Source of the DNA: an uncultured Bacteroidales bacterium
Lineage (GTDB): Bacteria > Bacteroidota > Bacteroidia > Bacteroidales > Paludibacteraceae
Length of the DNA stretch: 64,000 nt
Assembly: GCA_900317745.1 (NCBI GenBank)
Contig: ONHW01000002.1
Span: 124,001-188,000, forward strand
Direction: 5' to 3'
The notes under the pieces were generated by a model. The model was not told where the DNA came from and did no database searches. It worked only from the letters and a program-made list of their open reading frames with translations. The translations under genes were made by a program, and so were the position numbers. This document shows positions 15,898 through 24,189 of the stretch, one piece after another. Each line of letters opens with the position of its first letter. The first letter of the stretch is position 1.

Positions 15898-18576
15898 TCA
15901 GAATCCCACCGACACACCTAAGGTATAACTGTGCGTGAGCGGGTACGTGCGTTTGTCGTCAATACCTATGGTGGAGTTGATGTTTGTGCTGTTGATCATC
16001 GGGGTAAGACCGCTATAGCCGCTGATGGTGGCTACGTCGTTCATCGTGAGCACCAGCCGCAGTGATTCCACCACTTTGTTCACCGGCAACGGTATATTGT
16101 ACCCGAGTGTGATATAATCGATGTTCAGGAAATCACCGTTCTCTAGCCAGTAGTCGGTTACTTTCTGGTCGTAGATGTTCGCCTCGGGGGCTTTGGCGAG
16201 CACATTGTAGTACGGTAGTGAGCCGAGGTTCATGTATGCCAGACTTGTGCCGTTGAATACCTTGTGCCCGAAAGCTCCGTTCAGCTGAATGGACAGATCC
16301 CAATGCTTGTACCTGAGGCTGATGTTCGACCCCAACAGGAACTTCGGCGTAGCCTGCCCGGCGGTGTACCACTCACCGGCTCGGTAGGTGTAGCCGTCTT
16401 CTCGGTTCCCGCTCATGCCCATGAATTTAGGCAGGTAGAACGTTGCCAACGGCTCGCCTACGATCTGCCACACTATATCATTGTCGCCACCATGCGAACC
16501 TGCTCCGCTCAGCGAGGCGATAGGCTGGTAGTCGGCGGCATACAGATATTCGTCACCTCGGTAGCCGCTGAGCGACAACAGACGGTTATGTTGCCAGGTG
16601 AGGTTGGCGTTGATGGTCAGTTTCCAGTCACGCATGTTGACTATTGTTCCGCCTACCGACCACTCGACACCTTGGTTACGCATGCTGCCGAGGTTAGCTA
16701 CCAATACTGGGTACGTGTACGGCGGAGTAGATACTTGATACGGATATAACATATCTGTCACCAGCGTGTGGTAGTACCCGAGGCTCGTCACCAACCTTCC
16801 GCCGAACAGGCTCATATCTACGCCCACGTTCACTGTGCTGCTCACTTCCCATTTCAGATCCGGGTTGGTGTTACGCAGTGATGCGTAGGTTACAACCGAT
16901 TTGCCGGCGATGTTTGTCACGCCGTTAGGCTCATACAGGTTCATCGTCAGGTAACTGTCGATACCTGACTGGTTGCCTGACAGGCCATAGCCTGCTGTCA
17001 GACGCAGGTCATCAAGTGTGGGATTGTCGCTCAGCCACGGCTCGTTGGAAATCACCCAGGTGGCGGAAATGGAGGGAAAGACGCCCCACTTGTTGTTCTT
17101 GCCGAACTTACTGCTGCCATCCGTTCGCACCGAGGCGTTGAGCGAGTAGCGGCCGAGTAGGGTATAACCAATCTTTCCCATGAACGAGAGCATGTTTGCC
17201 TTTGTCTGGTAGGAGTCTGTACCCTCCCACGGCCGTAATGCCCCGCCTGACAGTCTGTCTTCCAACAGGATAGCTGACGATGCCTGATCAGTTGTTACGT
17301 AGTAGCCTGCACGCATGTCGGACTGCAACTCGGTTAATGCCGTGGCAGATAGGTCGTGAATACCATATTTGCGGTTGAACACCAATGCCATATTGGCGAG
17401 TATGGCGTGCTGCTTGTCGGTGCTACGATAAGCCGTGCCGCCGTTCTCGGTAGGCAGACTCTGCGCTTCGTCGTAGAGGTGGAACGTGTAGGCGGCGAAC
17501 AGCTTGAGGTGCAGCGGCTCCATCAGCTTGAAATCCATGTTGATGTTCGTGCTGATGTGTGCGTTCTCGGGTGTCACGCGGTTCGTCAACCATGTCTTCG
17601 GGTTAGCGATCTGTGAGGCGGCAGGATAGCCGGAGTAATTGCCCGTATCGTCGGCTTCGGTGGGAAAGGTAGGATTGAAGCAAGCGGCGCTGTAGAACAG
17701 TTTCTGCTCGTTGAACAGTTGTTGCTCACGCTTGTACGAACCGAACATGCCGAAGTTGATTGTCAGCACATCGTCAAACATCCGCTGCGTCAGATGGAGG
17801 TTCGACATGAACGTCTGTGCGCCAAGGTTTCCCACCACCTGTTGATCGTCTATATAGCCTATACCTGCGCGATAAGCCGTTTTCTCCGAACCGCCTGAGA
17901 ATGCCAAGTGGTGATGATGCGACACGGCTGTACGGCTGATGGCGCGCTGCCAGTTGGTGGTACATCCCATATCGATGATGGGCAGATGATGTGCTGCGGC
18001 AAAACGCCGATAGCCGTCAGCCGACAACATGTCGAGCGTCTTATATACTGCCCCCACGGCTAACGAACCGTTGTAATGTATATGCAGATCGCCCTGCTTG
18101 CCTTTGGTGGTGGTTATCTCTATCACGCCTGACGCACCGCGAGAACCATATAACGAGGTCTCGCTGGCGTCCTTCATGATTCGAAAACTCTCGATGTCAG
18201 TCGGATAGACGGCTTCCAGCAGACTCATATCACCCAGCACACCATCGACGATGATCAACGGGTCGTTGTCGCCTGCCAGCGATGTCGTACCGCGTAGTCG
18301 CACCGCACTCATCGCGTTCTGAGCATTGCGCTCGACCGTCAGACCTGCCACCCTGCCGCGGATAGCATCAATCGCGTTTGACGACTGATCACGGTTGTTC
18401 ATGTCTGTCTTGCTGAGTGTAGTGCCGTACGAGGGCTTGTTGGCTACATCTGTACTATCCGGCTGTGTAGCAGAGGCCTCATAAATATCATGCAATGGGG
18501 CGCTTCCATACGTCGCACCGGACAGTAGAATCGCTACCACTGCACCACATACCTTTGATATACGTAACCTACACAT
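15898..18576 (-). CDS. SusC-family TonB-dependent outer-membrane transporter
   Basis: An 892-residue TonB-dependent receptor. The leader is MCRLRISKVCGAVVAILLSG. The plug domain has DAIRGRVAGLTVERN, AVRLRGTTSLAGDNDPLIIVDG and IMKDASETSLYGSRGASGVI. The 22-strand barrel follows and ends in an aromatic YTLGVSVGF. Shorter than typical SusC proteins (about 1000), it has no N-terminal carboxypeptidase-regulatory-like domain and no obvious TonB-box extension. The ATG at 18576 is preferred over a GTG at 18600 that would begin inside repeat-like sequence. It starts 13 nt after the alkaline phosphatase stop, so it may be read through from that gene. Confidence 0.93.
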   Translation of the reverse strand: MCRLRISKVCGAVVAILLSGATYGSAPLHDIYEASATQPDSTDVANKPSYGTTLSKTDMNNRDQSSNAIDAIRGRVAGLTVERNAQNAMSAVRLRGTTSLAGDNDPLIIVDGVLGDMSLLEAVYPTDIESFRIMKDASETSLYGSRGASGVIEITTTKGKQGDLHIHYNGSLAVGAVYKTLDMLSADGYRRFAAAHHLPIIDMGCTTNWQRAISRTAVSHHHHLAFSGGSEKTAYRAGIGYIDDQQVVGNLGAQTFMSNLHLTQRMFDDVLTINFGMFGSYKREQQLFNEQKLFYSAACFNPTFPTEADDTGNYSGYPAASQIANPKTWLTNRVTPENAHISTNINMDFKLMEPLHLKLFAAYTFHLYDEAQSLPTENGGTAYRSTDKQHAILANMALVFNRKYGIHDLSATALTELQSDMRAGYYVTTDQASSAILLEDRLSGGALRPWEGTDSYQTKANMLSFMGKIGYTLLGRYSLNASVRTDGSSKFGKNNKWGVFPSISATWVISNEPWLSDNPTLDDLRLTAGYGLSGNQSGIDSYLTMNLYEPNGVTNIAGKSVVTYASLRNTNPDLKWEVSSTVNVGVDMSLFGGRLVTSLGYYHTLVTDMLYPYQVSTPPYTYPVLVANLGSMRNQGVEWSVGGTIVNMRDWKLTINANLTWQHNRLLSLSGYRGDEYLYAADYQPIASLSGAGSHGGDNDIVWQIVGEPLATFYLPKFMGMSGNREDGYTYRAGEWYTAGQATPKFLLGSNISLRYKHWDLSIQLNGAFGHKVFNGTSLAYMNLGSLPYYNVLAKAPEANIYDQKVTDYWLENGDFLNIDYITLGYNIPLPVNKVVESLRLVLTMNDVATISGYSGLTPMINSTNINSTIGIDDKRTYPLTHSYTLGVSVGF

Positions 18577-18589
18577 CCCCTTTCGCTTT

Positions 18590-19987
18590 TCACTTTTCAC
18601 CTTCCACGGCTTTCATTATTTTCGGCGCAATCTCGGTGTTATCCATCCAGCCTGTGAACTGCTCGGCACCCGGACCGATAGCAAAAACCGGCACGGCAGC
18701 ACCCGTATGACCGTAGTTCGTCCAGCCGAGTTTAGCCTTGTAGTTCAGTATGTTGCAGAGTTTGTTCAGATCCTTGTACATCGTGCGGAACGAACGTTGG
18801 CTCTTGCTCTTCATCGCCTGCTTGAACGCATCCTTCAGCATACGATCCTCCTTGTCGCTGATCTCCACCTCGCCGTAGAAATCCAGTTGCCGCTCGAGTA
18901 TGGCTTGTATGTCCTGCCACTTCGGGCGCGGCTGACCTTTCTTGAACAGCGCATTGATCTGATCGGACAACACCCACGACGAGCAGTGCTGGTGGCGCAG
19001 GATCTGCAGATTGAGCGTATAATCACTGTTGCCGAGCGCCAAGCCGCCGGTCTCATGGTCGGCTGTAACGACCACCAGGGTCTCCTCCGGGTGCTGACGG
19101 TAGAAATCCATCACGGCACCTACCGCCTGATCGAAATCGAGCATCTCCAGTATATCCGCCGCTCCGTCTCTGCCATGACCGGCATAATCCAACATTCCAC
19201 CCTCGATCATCAGGAAGAACCGCTCATGGTGCTGCTGCAGATAATCGATAGCGAACGGCGTGAGCGCCTTCAGGTGCAGATCCTCCGGACGACCGTCGAT
19301 CATGTACGGGAAGTTACCGCTGCTCTTCTTGCGGCGGTCGATAGCGTCGTTCTCCTGCATGAGGATCAGTTTCTTTGCCTCGCGCTTGAGTTGCGCATCT
19401 TTCAGTCCGCGTGCGAGCGTGTAGCCGTTCTCCTCCGCCAGGTCGTACACGTTCGGTCCGGTCTGTCCCTCAGGCGGCACAGGGCGGTGCAGACCCGCTC
19501 CGCCGAAGAAGTCGAAATCCGTGCGCACGAGCTGCTTGCCGACCTCGTAGTAACTGTCACGGTTCTTGACGTTCGCATAGAACGCCGCAGGCGTGGCGTG
19601 GTCGATAGCCACAGTGGTCAGCAGTCCTACACCCCAGCCCTGTGCCTTCAACTGCTCGGCAATACTCACGAGCGTGTCGCCTTCGGCACTCAGACCCAGC
19701 GTGCCGTTGTTCGTCTTAACACCCGTTGCCAGCGCCGTGCCCGCAGCCGAAGAGTCGGTGATACCGTTGGAGACACTGTGAGTGGCTACCGTGCCTGTAT
19801 AAGGCAGACCGGTGATATGCAGCGGCCGACGACCGATAACACTGTCCAACTCCGCCAGGTACATCTCCGCTGCCAGAATCTCGTTCTGACCCATTCCGTC
19901 ACCGATAAGGTAAAACACGTACTTGATCTCCGAATGAACACTCAAACTGGCGAAAACACACGCCAATACATACAAAAATCGCTTCAT
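18590..19987 (-). CDS. Alkaline phosphatase (PhoA family)
   Basis: A 465-residue secreted phosphomonoesterase. The signal peptide is MKRFLYVLACVFASLSVHSE. The metal site begins at YVFYLIGDGMGQNE. The catalytic serine lies in ITDSSAAGTALATG (about 77). Further metal ligands are in TTVAIDHATPAAF, MIEGGMLDYAGHGRD and VVTADHETGG, and the C-terminal LNYKAKLGWTNYGHTGAAVP supplies the last His. It releases phosphate in the periplasm using two zinc ions and magnesium. It has its own promoter (20005-20012). A fragment of the same 3' end lies 5.8 kb downstream (12872-13011). The frame is open 16 codons upstream of the chosen ATG, which starts the signal peptide. Confidence 0.93.
   Translation of the reverse strand: MKRFLYVLACVFASLSVHSEIKYVFYLIGDGMGQNEILAAEMYLAELDSVIGRRPLHITGLPYTGTVATHSVSNGITDSSAAGTALATGVKTNNGTLGLSAEGDTLVSIAEQLKAQGWGVGLLTTVAIDHATPAAFYANVKNRDSYYEVGKQLVRTDFDFFGGAGLHRPVPPEGQTGPNVYDLAEENGYTLARGLKDAQLKREAKKLILMQENDAIDRRKKSSGNFPYMIDGRPEDLHLKALTPFAIDYLQQHHERFFLMIEGGMLDYAGHGRDGAADILEMLDFDQAVGAVMDFYRQHPEETLVVVTADHETGGLALGNSDYTLNLQILRHQHCSSWVLSDQINALFKKGQPRPKWQDIQAILERQLDFYGEVEISDKEDRMLKDAFKQAMKSKSQRSFRTMYKDLNKLCNILNYKAKLGWTNYGHTGAAVPVFAIGPGAEQFTGWMDNTEIAPKIMKAVEGEK
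18633..18786 (-). repeat. Intact copy of the direct repeat flanking the galactan locus
   Basis: This part of the alkaline phosphatase 3' end is duplicated at 12872-13011 in the same orientation: 118 of 119 bases match, then a 14-bp gap, then 20 identical bases. The two copies bracket susC, susD and the galactanase. Confidence 0.95.
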
Positions 19988-20004
19988 ACAAACAAAATTT
20001 GCTG

Positions 20005-20012
20005 CAAAGATA
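20005..20012 (-). promoter_or_regulatory. Promoter of alkaline phosphatase (and probably the galactan genes)
   Basis: Minus-strand TATCTTTG with TTTG exactly 20 nt upstream, about 18 nt before the ATG at 19987. No separate -7 box was seen in front of susC. Confidence 0.75.
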
Positions 20013-20044
20013 CAATTTTTTTTGCAAATATGCAAAATTTTCCG

Positions 20045-20052
20045 TAACTTTG
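20045..20052 (+). promoter_or_regulatory. Promoter of polA
   Basis: TAACTTTG with TTTG at 20021-20024 (20-nt gap). It is divergent from the alkaline phosphatase promoter. The heptamer TTTCGAC is repeated in the leader at 20073-20101. Confidence 0.8.
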
Positions 20053-20072
20053 TAAACTATTTTGAAAATTTA

Positions 20073-20101
20073 ATCGACTTTCGACTTTCGACTTTCGACT
20101 A
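20073..20101. repeat. Heptamer TTTCGAC repeat in the polA leader
   Basis: Four units of the same heptamer as at 12773-12842, directly upstream of the polA ATG. Confidence 0.9.
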
Positions 20102-20114
20102 GATACTATAAATT

Positions 20115-22682
20115 ATGAAACTCCTGCTAATAGATGCATACGCAATGATCTACCGTGCGTACTACGCTTTTATCCGTACGCCGCGTATCAACTCCAAGGG
20201 CGAGAACACGTCCGCTATCTTCGGTTTTGTGGTTACGCTGGACGACCTCCTGCGGAAGATCAACCCCACGCATATCGCCGTGGCGTTTGACCCTCACGGT
20301 CCGACGTTCCGCCACGAGGCGTACCCGCCCTACAAGGCGCAGCGTGAAGAGACACCCGAGGATATACGCCGTGCTGTGCCGGTGATCAAACAACTGCTCG
20401 ACGCCATGCGTATCGTGCGGCTCGAGTGTGCGGGCTTTGAGGCGGATGATGTGATAGGCACGGTGGCACAACAGGCTGAACAGCAGGGGTTTGAGGTGCT
20501 GATGGCTACGCCGGATAAGGATTATGGTCAACTCGTAACCGATCACGTGAACATGTACCGCCCGCGGCACACGGGAGGGTTTGAGCAGATGGGACCGAAA
20601 GAGGTGTGCGAGAAGTACGGCCTGAGCAACCAGCGGCAGGTGATCGACCTGCTGGCACTCATGGGCGATGCATCGGACAACGTGCCCGGCTGCAAAGGCG
20701 TGGGCGAAAAGACTGCTGTCAGTCTGCTGCAGCAGTTCGGCTCAATCGACAACATGCTCGCCCACACTGACCAGATCAAAGGTGCGCTGCGCACGAAGGT
20801 TGAGACCCAGCGCGAGCAGATAGAGTTCTCACGTTTCCTGGTCACCATCCGCACGGACGCACCGGTGGCGTTCAACCCCGCAGAACTGATCGTCCGCCAA
20901 CCTGACAAACAGCAACTCGCGGACCTGTACCGCGAACTGGAGTTTAATTCCATGCTCCGCAAAATAGGGGCTGATAGCCAAGAGTCGAAAGTCGAAAGTC
21001 AAGAGTCGAAAGTCGAAAGTCAAAAGTCGAAAGCAAAGAGTCAGCCGTCAGCCGCACCGAGCAAACCTGTAACTGCGCAACTTGACCTGTTTGCCGAACT
21101 CGAACAACCGTCTGCATCGGTTGATACAAGTGTAATTACTCCTCTCCCCTCCGGGGCCCCCGCGACCAACGGAAGTGGGGTGAACTTGAGGGAGAGGCCG
21201 GGAGAGGGTCCTTCTGACATCTCCTCCCGCCTCTGCGCCTACCTGCTCAACCCCGAGCAGGCGTACAACCCCAACCAACCGCCGCAGTGGGACAAACTCA
21301 AAGCCGATCCGGCACTGTGGAACTTGTACAACGAGGTCGAACTGCCGCTGGTGGAGGTGCTGCGCGATATGGAGCGGGCAGGCGTGCGTTTTGACGTGAA
21401 CATACTCAAGCAGGCCGAACAGCAACTCTCCGCCGAACTCATTGACCTCGAGCAGAAGATCATTGCCGAACTTAACACAATGATTGTCAAACATAGCGAA
21501 GCTAATCACTCTCTCCCCTCCGGGGTCCCCGCGACCAACGGAAGTGGGGTGGTTCTTGAGAGGGGAGCTGGAGGGGTGTCGGGAGACGGGGAGAGGCTTA
21601 TAAATATCAACTCCCCCAAGCAGATCGGCGATATTCTGTTCGGGCAGTTGCAACTCGACCCCAAGGCGAAGAAAGGCCGCAACGGCAACTACTCGACCTC
21701 CGAAGAGGTGCTGCGCGCACTCAAACCCGTAGCACCCGTATGCGGAGACATACTCGACTACCGCGAACTCAAGAAACTGATCTCCACCTATATCACCACC
21801 TTGCCCTCGTACATCAACCCCGCCACAGGCAAGATTCATACCACGTACAACCAGACCGTGACCGCCACCGGGCGACTCTCGTCTTCTAACCCGAACATGC
21901 AGAACCTGCCTATCCGTTCGGAGCGCGGACAACTGATCCGCCGCGCGGTGATTGCCGACCCGGGCTGCAAGATACTGAGTGCCGATTACTCGCAGATCGA
22001 ACTGCGGCTCATGGCACACTTCTCGCAGGACGAACATCTGCTGTACGCTTTCCGCAACGGGCAGGATATACACGCTGCCACGGCGGCAAAGATCTTCAAG
22101 GTGCCTATCAATGAGGTCAGCAAAGAGCAGCGCCGTGCCGCCAAGACGGCTAACTTCGGTATCCTGTACGGCATATCCGCTTTCGGTCTGGCGCAGCAAC
22201 TCGACTGTTCGCGCTCCGAAGCCAAACAACTGATTGACGACTATTTTGCCGCGTTCCCGAAGATCCGCTCGTTCATCGAGGCGCAGAAGGAGTTTGCACG
22301 CGAACACCTGTATGTCGAAACGCTGTTCGGACGCAAACGTTACCTGCCGGATATCGTTTCGCACAACGCTACCGTCCGCGCTTTTGCCGAACGGAACGCC
22401 GTGAACGCACCCGTGCAAGGCACTGCCGCCGATATAATCAAGATTGCCATGGTGGCTATCCACCGCGACCTGCAGGCGCTCAACAACGAATCCGCCAAAA
22501 TTGGCGGATCGCAAGCGCAAATGATCATGCAGGTACACGACGAACTGAACTTCAACGTGCCGGTAGCCATGGTTGATCAGGTGCGGAAGATCGTGGTGGA
22601 CAACATGCAGAACGCCGTGCATCTGTCCGTGCCGCTCATCGCCGAGTGCGGCGTGGGGGACAACTGGCTTGAAGCGCATTAG
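20115..22682 (+). CDS. polA: DNA polymerase I lacking a 3'-5' proofreading domain
   Basis: An 855-residue family A polymerase used in Okazaki-fragment and repair synthesis. Residues 1-285 form the 5' nuclease (FEADDVIGT, GDASDNVPGCKGVGEKTA). The polymerase domain starts near LYNEVELPLVEVLRDMERAG and has motif A DYSQIELR (about 624), motif B RRAAKTANFGILYG (about 674) and motif C QVHDEL (about 806). The proofreading domain normally between them is missing: no DxE, NxxxD or YxxxD motifs, only the tail AYLLNPEQAYN (about 375). It is replaced by a linker made of GTCGAAA-type repeats (288-312) and a palindromic-element peptide (342-367). A second palindromic insert lies at 465-495, just before NINSPKQIG, and a short palindrome at 792-799. 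The conserved polymerase residues suggest it is still active. Confidence 0.95.
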   Translation: MKLLLIDAYAMIYRAYYAFIRTPRINSKGENTSAIFGFVVTLDDLLRKINPTHIAVAFDPHGPTFRHEAYPPYKAQREETPEDIRRAVPVIKQLLDAMRIVRLECAGFEADDVIGTVAQQAEQQGFEVLMATPDKDYGQLVTDHVNMYRPRHTGGFEQMGPKEVCEKYGLSNQRQVIDLLALMGDASDNVPGCKGVGEKTAVSLLQQFGSIDNMLAHTDQIKGALRTKVETQREQIEFSRFLVTIRTDAPVAFNPAELIVRQPDKQQLADLYRELEFNSMLRKIGADSQESKVESQESKVESQKSKAKSQPSAAPSKPVTAQLDLFAELEQPSASVDTSVITPLPSGAPATNGSGVNLRERPGEGPSDISSRLCAYLLNPEQAYNPNQPPQWDKLKADPALWNLYNEVELPLVEVLRDMERAGVRFDVNILKQAEQQLSAELIDLEQKIIAELNTMIVKHSEANHSLPSGVPATNGSGVVLERGAGGVSGDGERLININSPKQIGDILFGQLQLDPKAKKGRNGNYSTSEEVLRALKPVAPVCGDILDYRELKKLISTYITTLPSYINPATGKIHTTYNQTVTATGRLSSSNPNMQNLPIRSERGQLIRRAVIADPGCKILSADYSQIELRLMAHFSQDEHLLYAFRNGQDIHAATAAKIFKVPINEVSKEQRRAAKTANFGILYGISAFGLAQQLDCSRSEAKQLIDDYFAAFPKIRSFIEAQKEFAREHLYVETLFGRKRYLPDIVSHNATVRAFAERNAVNAPVQGTAADIIKIAMVAIHRDLQALNNESAKIGGSQAQMIMQVHDELNFNVPVAMVDQVRKIVVDNMQNAVHLSVPLIAECGVGDNWLEAH
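20976..21048 (+). repeat. In-frame GTCGAAA/GTCAAAA repeat inside polA
   Basis: About ten 7-bp units are read as SKVESQ repeats (residues about 288-312) at the junction where the proofreading domain should begin. Confidence 0.9.
21139..21214 (+). repeat. Palindromic coding element, copy A (polA)
   Basis: A GC-rich element with the core CCGCGACCAACGGAAGTGGG flanked by pyrimidine (cctctcccctcc) and purine (gggagagg) arms that can pair. It is read in frame as PSGAPATNGSGVNLRE. It shares its core with 21508-21600 and 23064-23145. Confidence 0.85.
21508..21600 (+). repeat. Palindromic coding element, copy B (polA)
   Basis: It has the same core and reading frame as copy A, read as PSGVPATNGSGVVLERG. 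The arms are ctctcccctcc and gagaggggag. It interrupts polA just before the conserved NINSPKQ segment. Confidence 0.85.
22489..22510. repeat. Short palindrome AATCCGCCAA/TTGGCGGATC inside polA
   Basis: An inverted repeat read as NESAKIGGS between the palm motifs, just upstream of MIMQVHDEL. It resembles the ATCAGCCAA/TTGGCTGAT spacer palindromes and lengthens a loop that is short in other PolA proteins (from memory). Confidence 0.7.
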
Positions 22683-22714
22683 CAGACCGCTGCGCTGACA
22701 GACCGCTGCGCTGA
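22683..22714. repeat. Two tandem copies of CAGACCGCTGCGCTGA
   Basis: A perfect 16-bp tandem repeat directly after the polA stop. The same word returns in the imelysin/di-haem spacer at 31244-31330. Confidence 0.9.
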
Positions 22715-22749
22715 TAGAAGATAGATTATAGAATAAAGATTAATTAAAT

Positions 22750-24171
22750 ATGCAATATACAAACGCCGTTTTGGTCGGCATTATAACGCCGCAACAACCC
22801 GAGGAGCGAACCAACGAATATCTGGACGAACTTGCGTTCCTCGCCGACACCAACCATATCCAACCTGTCAAACGCTTCGTGCAACGCCTGGAGTACCCCA
22901 ACTCCACGACCTACGTAGGTGAAGGCAAGTTGCAGGAGATACGCGACTATATCATAAATCAGCATGCTACATGCAGCAAGCAGGAGGAGGCACCTATTGA
23001 GTTGGTGATCTTCGATGACGAACTCTCACCACGCCAGATACGCAATATCGAAAAGGCACTGAATACTCCCCTCCCTATCGGGGCCCCCGCGACCAACGGA
23101 AGTGGGGTGAACTTGAGGGAGGGGCAGGGAGTGGGTCTTCGCGTCATGGACCGCACGATACTTATCCTGGAGATCTTCTTGCAGCGCGCGCAGACCTCTT
23201 ACGCCAAGACGCAAGTTGAAATGGCGCACTTGCAATATATGTTGCCGCGCCTGACGCGAATGTGGTCGCACCTCGACCGTCAGCGTGGCGGCGGCGGAAC
23301 GAACCGCGGTACAGGTGAGACGCAGATCGAGGCGGACAAACGTATAATCAACAACCGTATAGCCCTGCTGCGCGAGGATCTCAAGCGCATTGACAAACAG
23401 ATGGCTACGCAGCGCCAGAACAGAGGAAAAATGGTGCGCGTGGCACTCGTCGGATATACGAACGTAGGCAAATCAACATTGATGAACCTACTGAGTAAGT
23501 CGGACGTGTTTGCCGAGAACAAACTGTTCGCTACACTCGATACAACCGTACGCAAAGTGACGATTGACAATCTGCCGTTCTTGCTGTCCGACACGGTAGG
23601 GTTTATCCGCAAACTGCCGCATAACCTCGTTGAGTCGTTCAAGTCAACGCTGGATGAGGTGCGCGAGGCGGACCTGCTCATTCATGTGGTGGATATATCT
23701 CATGCGAACTTCGAAGAGCAGTATGAGGTGGTGGAGCAGACAATCAACGAACTGCTGCAGAAGGACCATCGCGTAGAGGAATCTGACCCGTGGAACGACA
23801 ACAAACCGAATGCCGGCGAGCGCAAGTACAGGGCGAAAGATAAAAAACAAACAGTAATCAACCGTCCGGAGGAGATCGTGGTGTTCAACAAGATTGACGC
23901 GTTCACCTACACTCCGCAGGAGGAGGATGACCTGCTGCCGCCTACGCGCGAAAATATATCTCTCGAAGAACTGCAGCACACCTGGATGGCCAAACTTGGC
24001 GAAACGAGCAAGGCTGTGTTTATCAGCGCACGCAACAAGACGAACATCGACGAACTCCGTGAGATCCTGTACGAACGCGTCAAGGCTATTCATATCAAGC
24101 GCTACCCGTACAACGACTTCCTGTTTCAGCGCTATGACAATCTGGAGGAGAATAAGATTTCTGATTTCTGA
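22750..24171 (+). CDS. hflX: Ribosome-associated GTPase HflX
   Basis: A 473-residue GTPase that splits stalled ribosomes in other bacteria. The N-terminal domain has YVGEGKLQEI and the family phrase FDDELSPRQIRNIEKAL. The helical linker has DRTILILEIFLQRAQTSYAK and GGGGTNRGTGETQIE. The G domain shows GYTNVGKST (about 235), DTVGF (about 281) and NKID (about 380). Residues 106-132 are an insert (LPIGAPATNGSGVNLREGQG) that interrupts a normally continuous segment between EKALN and MDRT; it is copy C of the palindromic element found twice in polA. The last codons (KISDF) and the stop arise from a gatttct repeat. It follows polA by 67 nt, perhaps in one operon. Confidence 0.93.
   Translation: MQYTNAVLVGIITPQQPEERTNEYLDELAFLADTNHIQPVKRFVQRLEYPNSTTYVGEGKLQEIRDYIINQHATCSKQEEAPIELVIFDDELSPRQIRNIEKALNTPLPIGAPATNGSGVNLREGQGVGLRVMDRTILILEIFLQRAQTSYAKTQVEMAHLQYMLPRLTRMWSHLDRQRGGGGTNRGTGETQIEADKRIINNRIALLREDLKRIDKQMATQRQNRGKMVRVALVGYTNVGKSTLMNLLSKSDVFAENKLFATLDTTVRKVTIDNLPFLLSDTVGFIRKLPHNLVESFKSTLDEVREADLLIHVVDISHANFEEQYEVVEQTINELLQKDHRVEESDPWNDNKPNAGERKYRAKDKKQTVINRPEEIVVFNKIDAFTYTPQEEDDLLPPTRENISLEELQHTWMAKLGETSKAVFISARNKTNIDELREILYERVKAIHIKRYPYNDFLFQRYDNLEENKISDF
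23064..23145 (+). repeat. Palindromic coding element, copy C (hflX)
   Basis: It has the same 20-base core as copies A and B, in the same frame. The arms differ from those of copy A (actcccctccc against gggaggggcagggagt) yet still pair with each other, which fits a structured element. Confidence 0.85.
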
Positions 24172-24189
24172 TTTCTGATTTCAGTTTTT

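Noticed and set aside
12843-18786. The galactan locus as an integrative mobile element
   Set aside because: No integrase, transposase or terminal inverted repeats are seen. The direct repeat is part of a coding sequence, so homologous recombination or duplication is more likely than an autonomous element.
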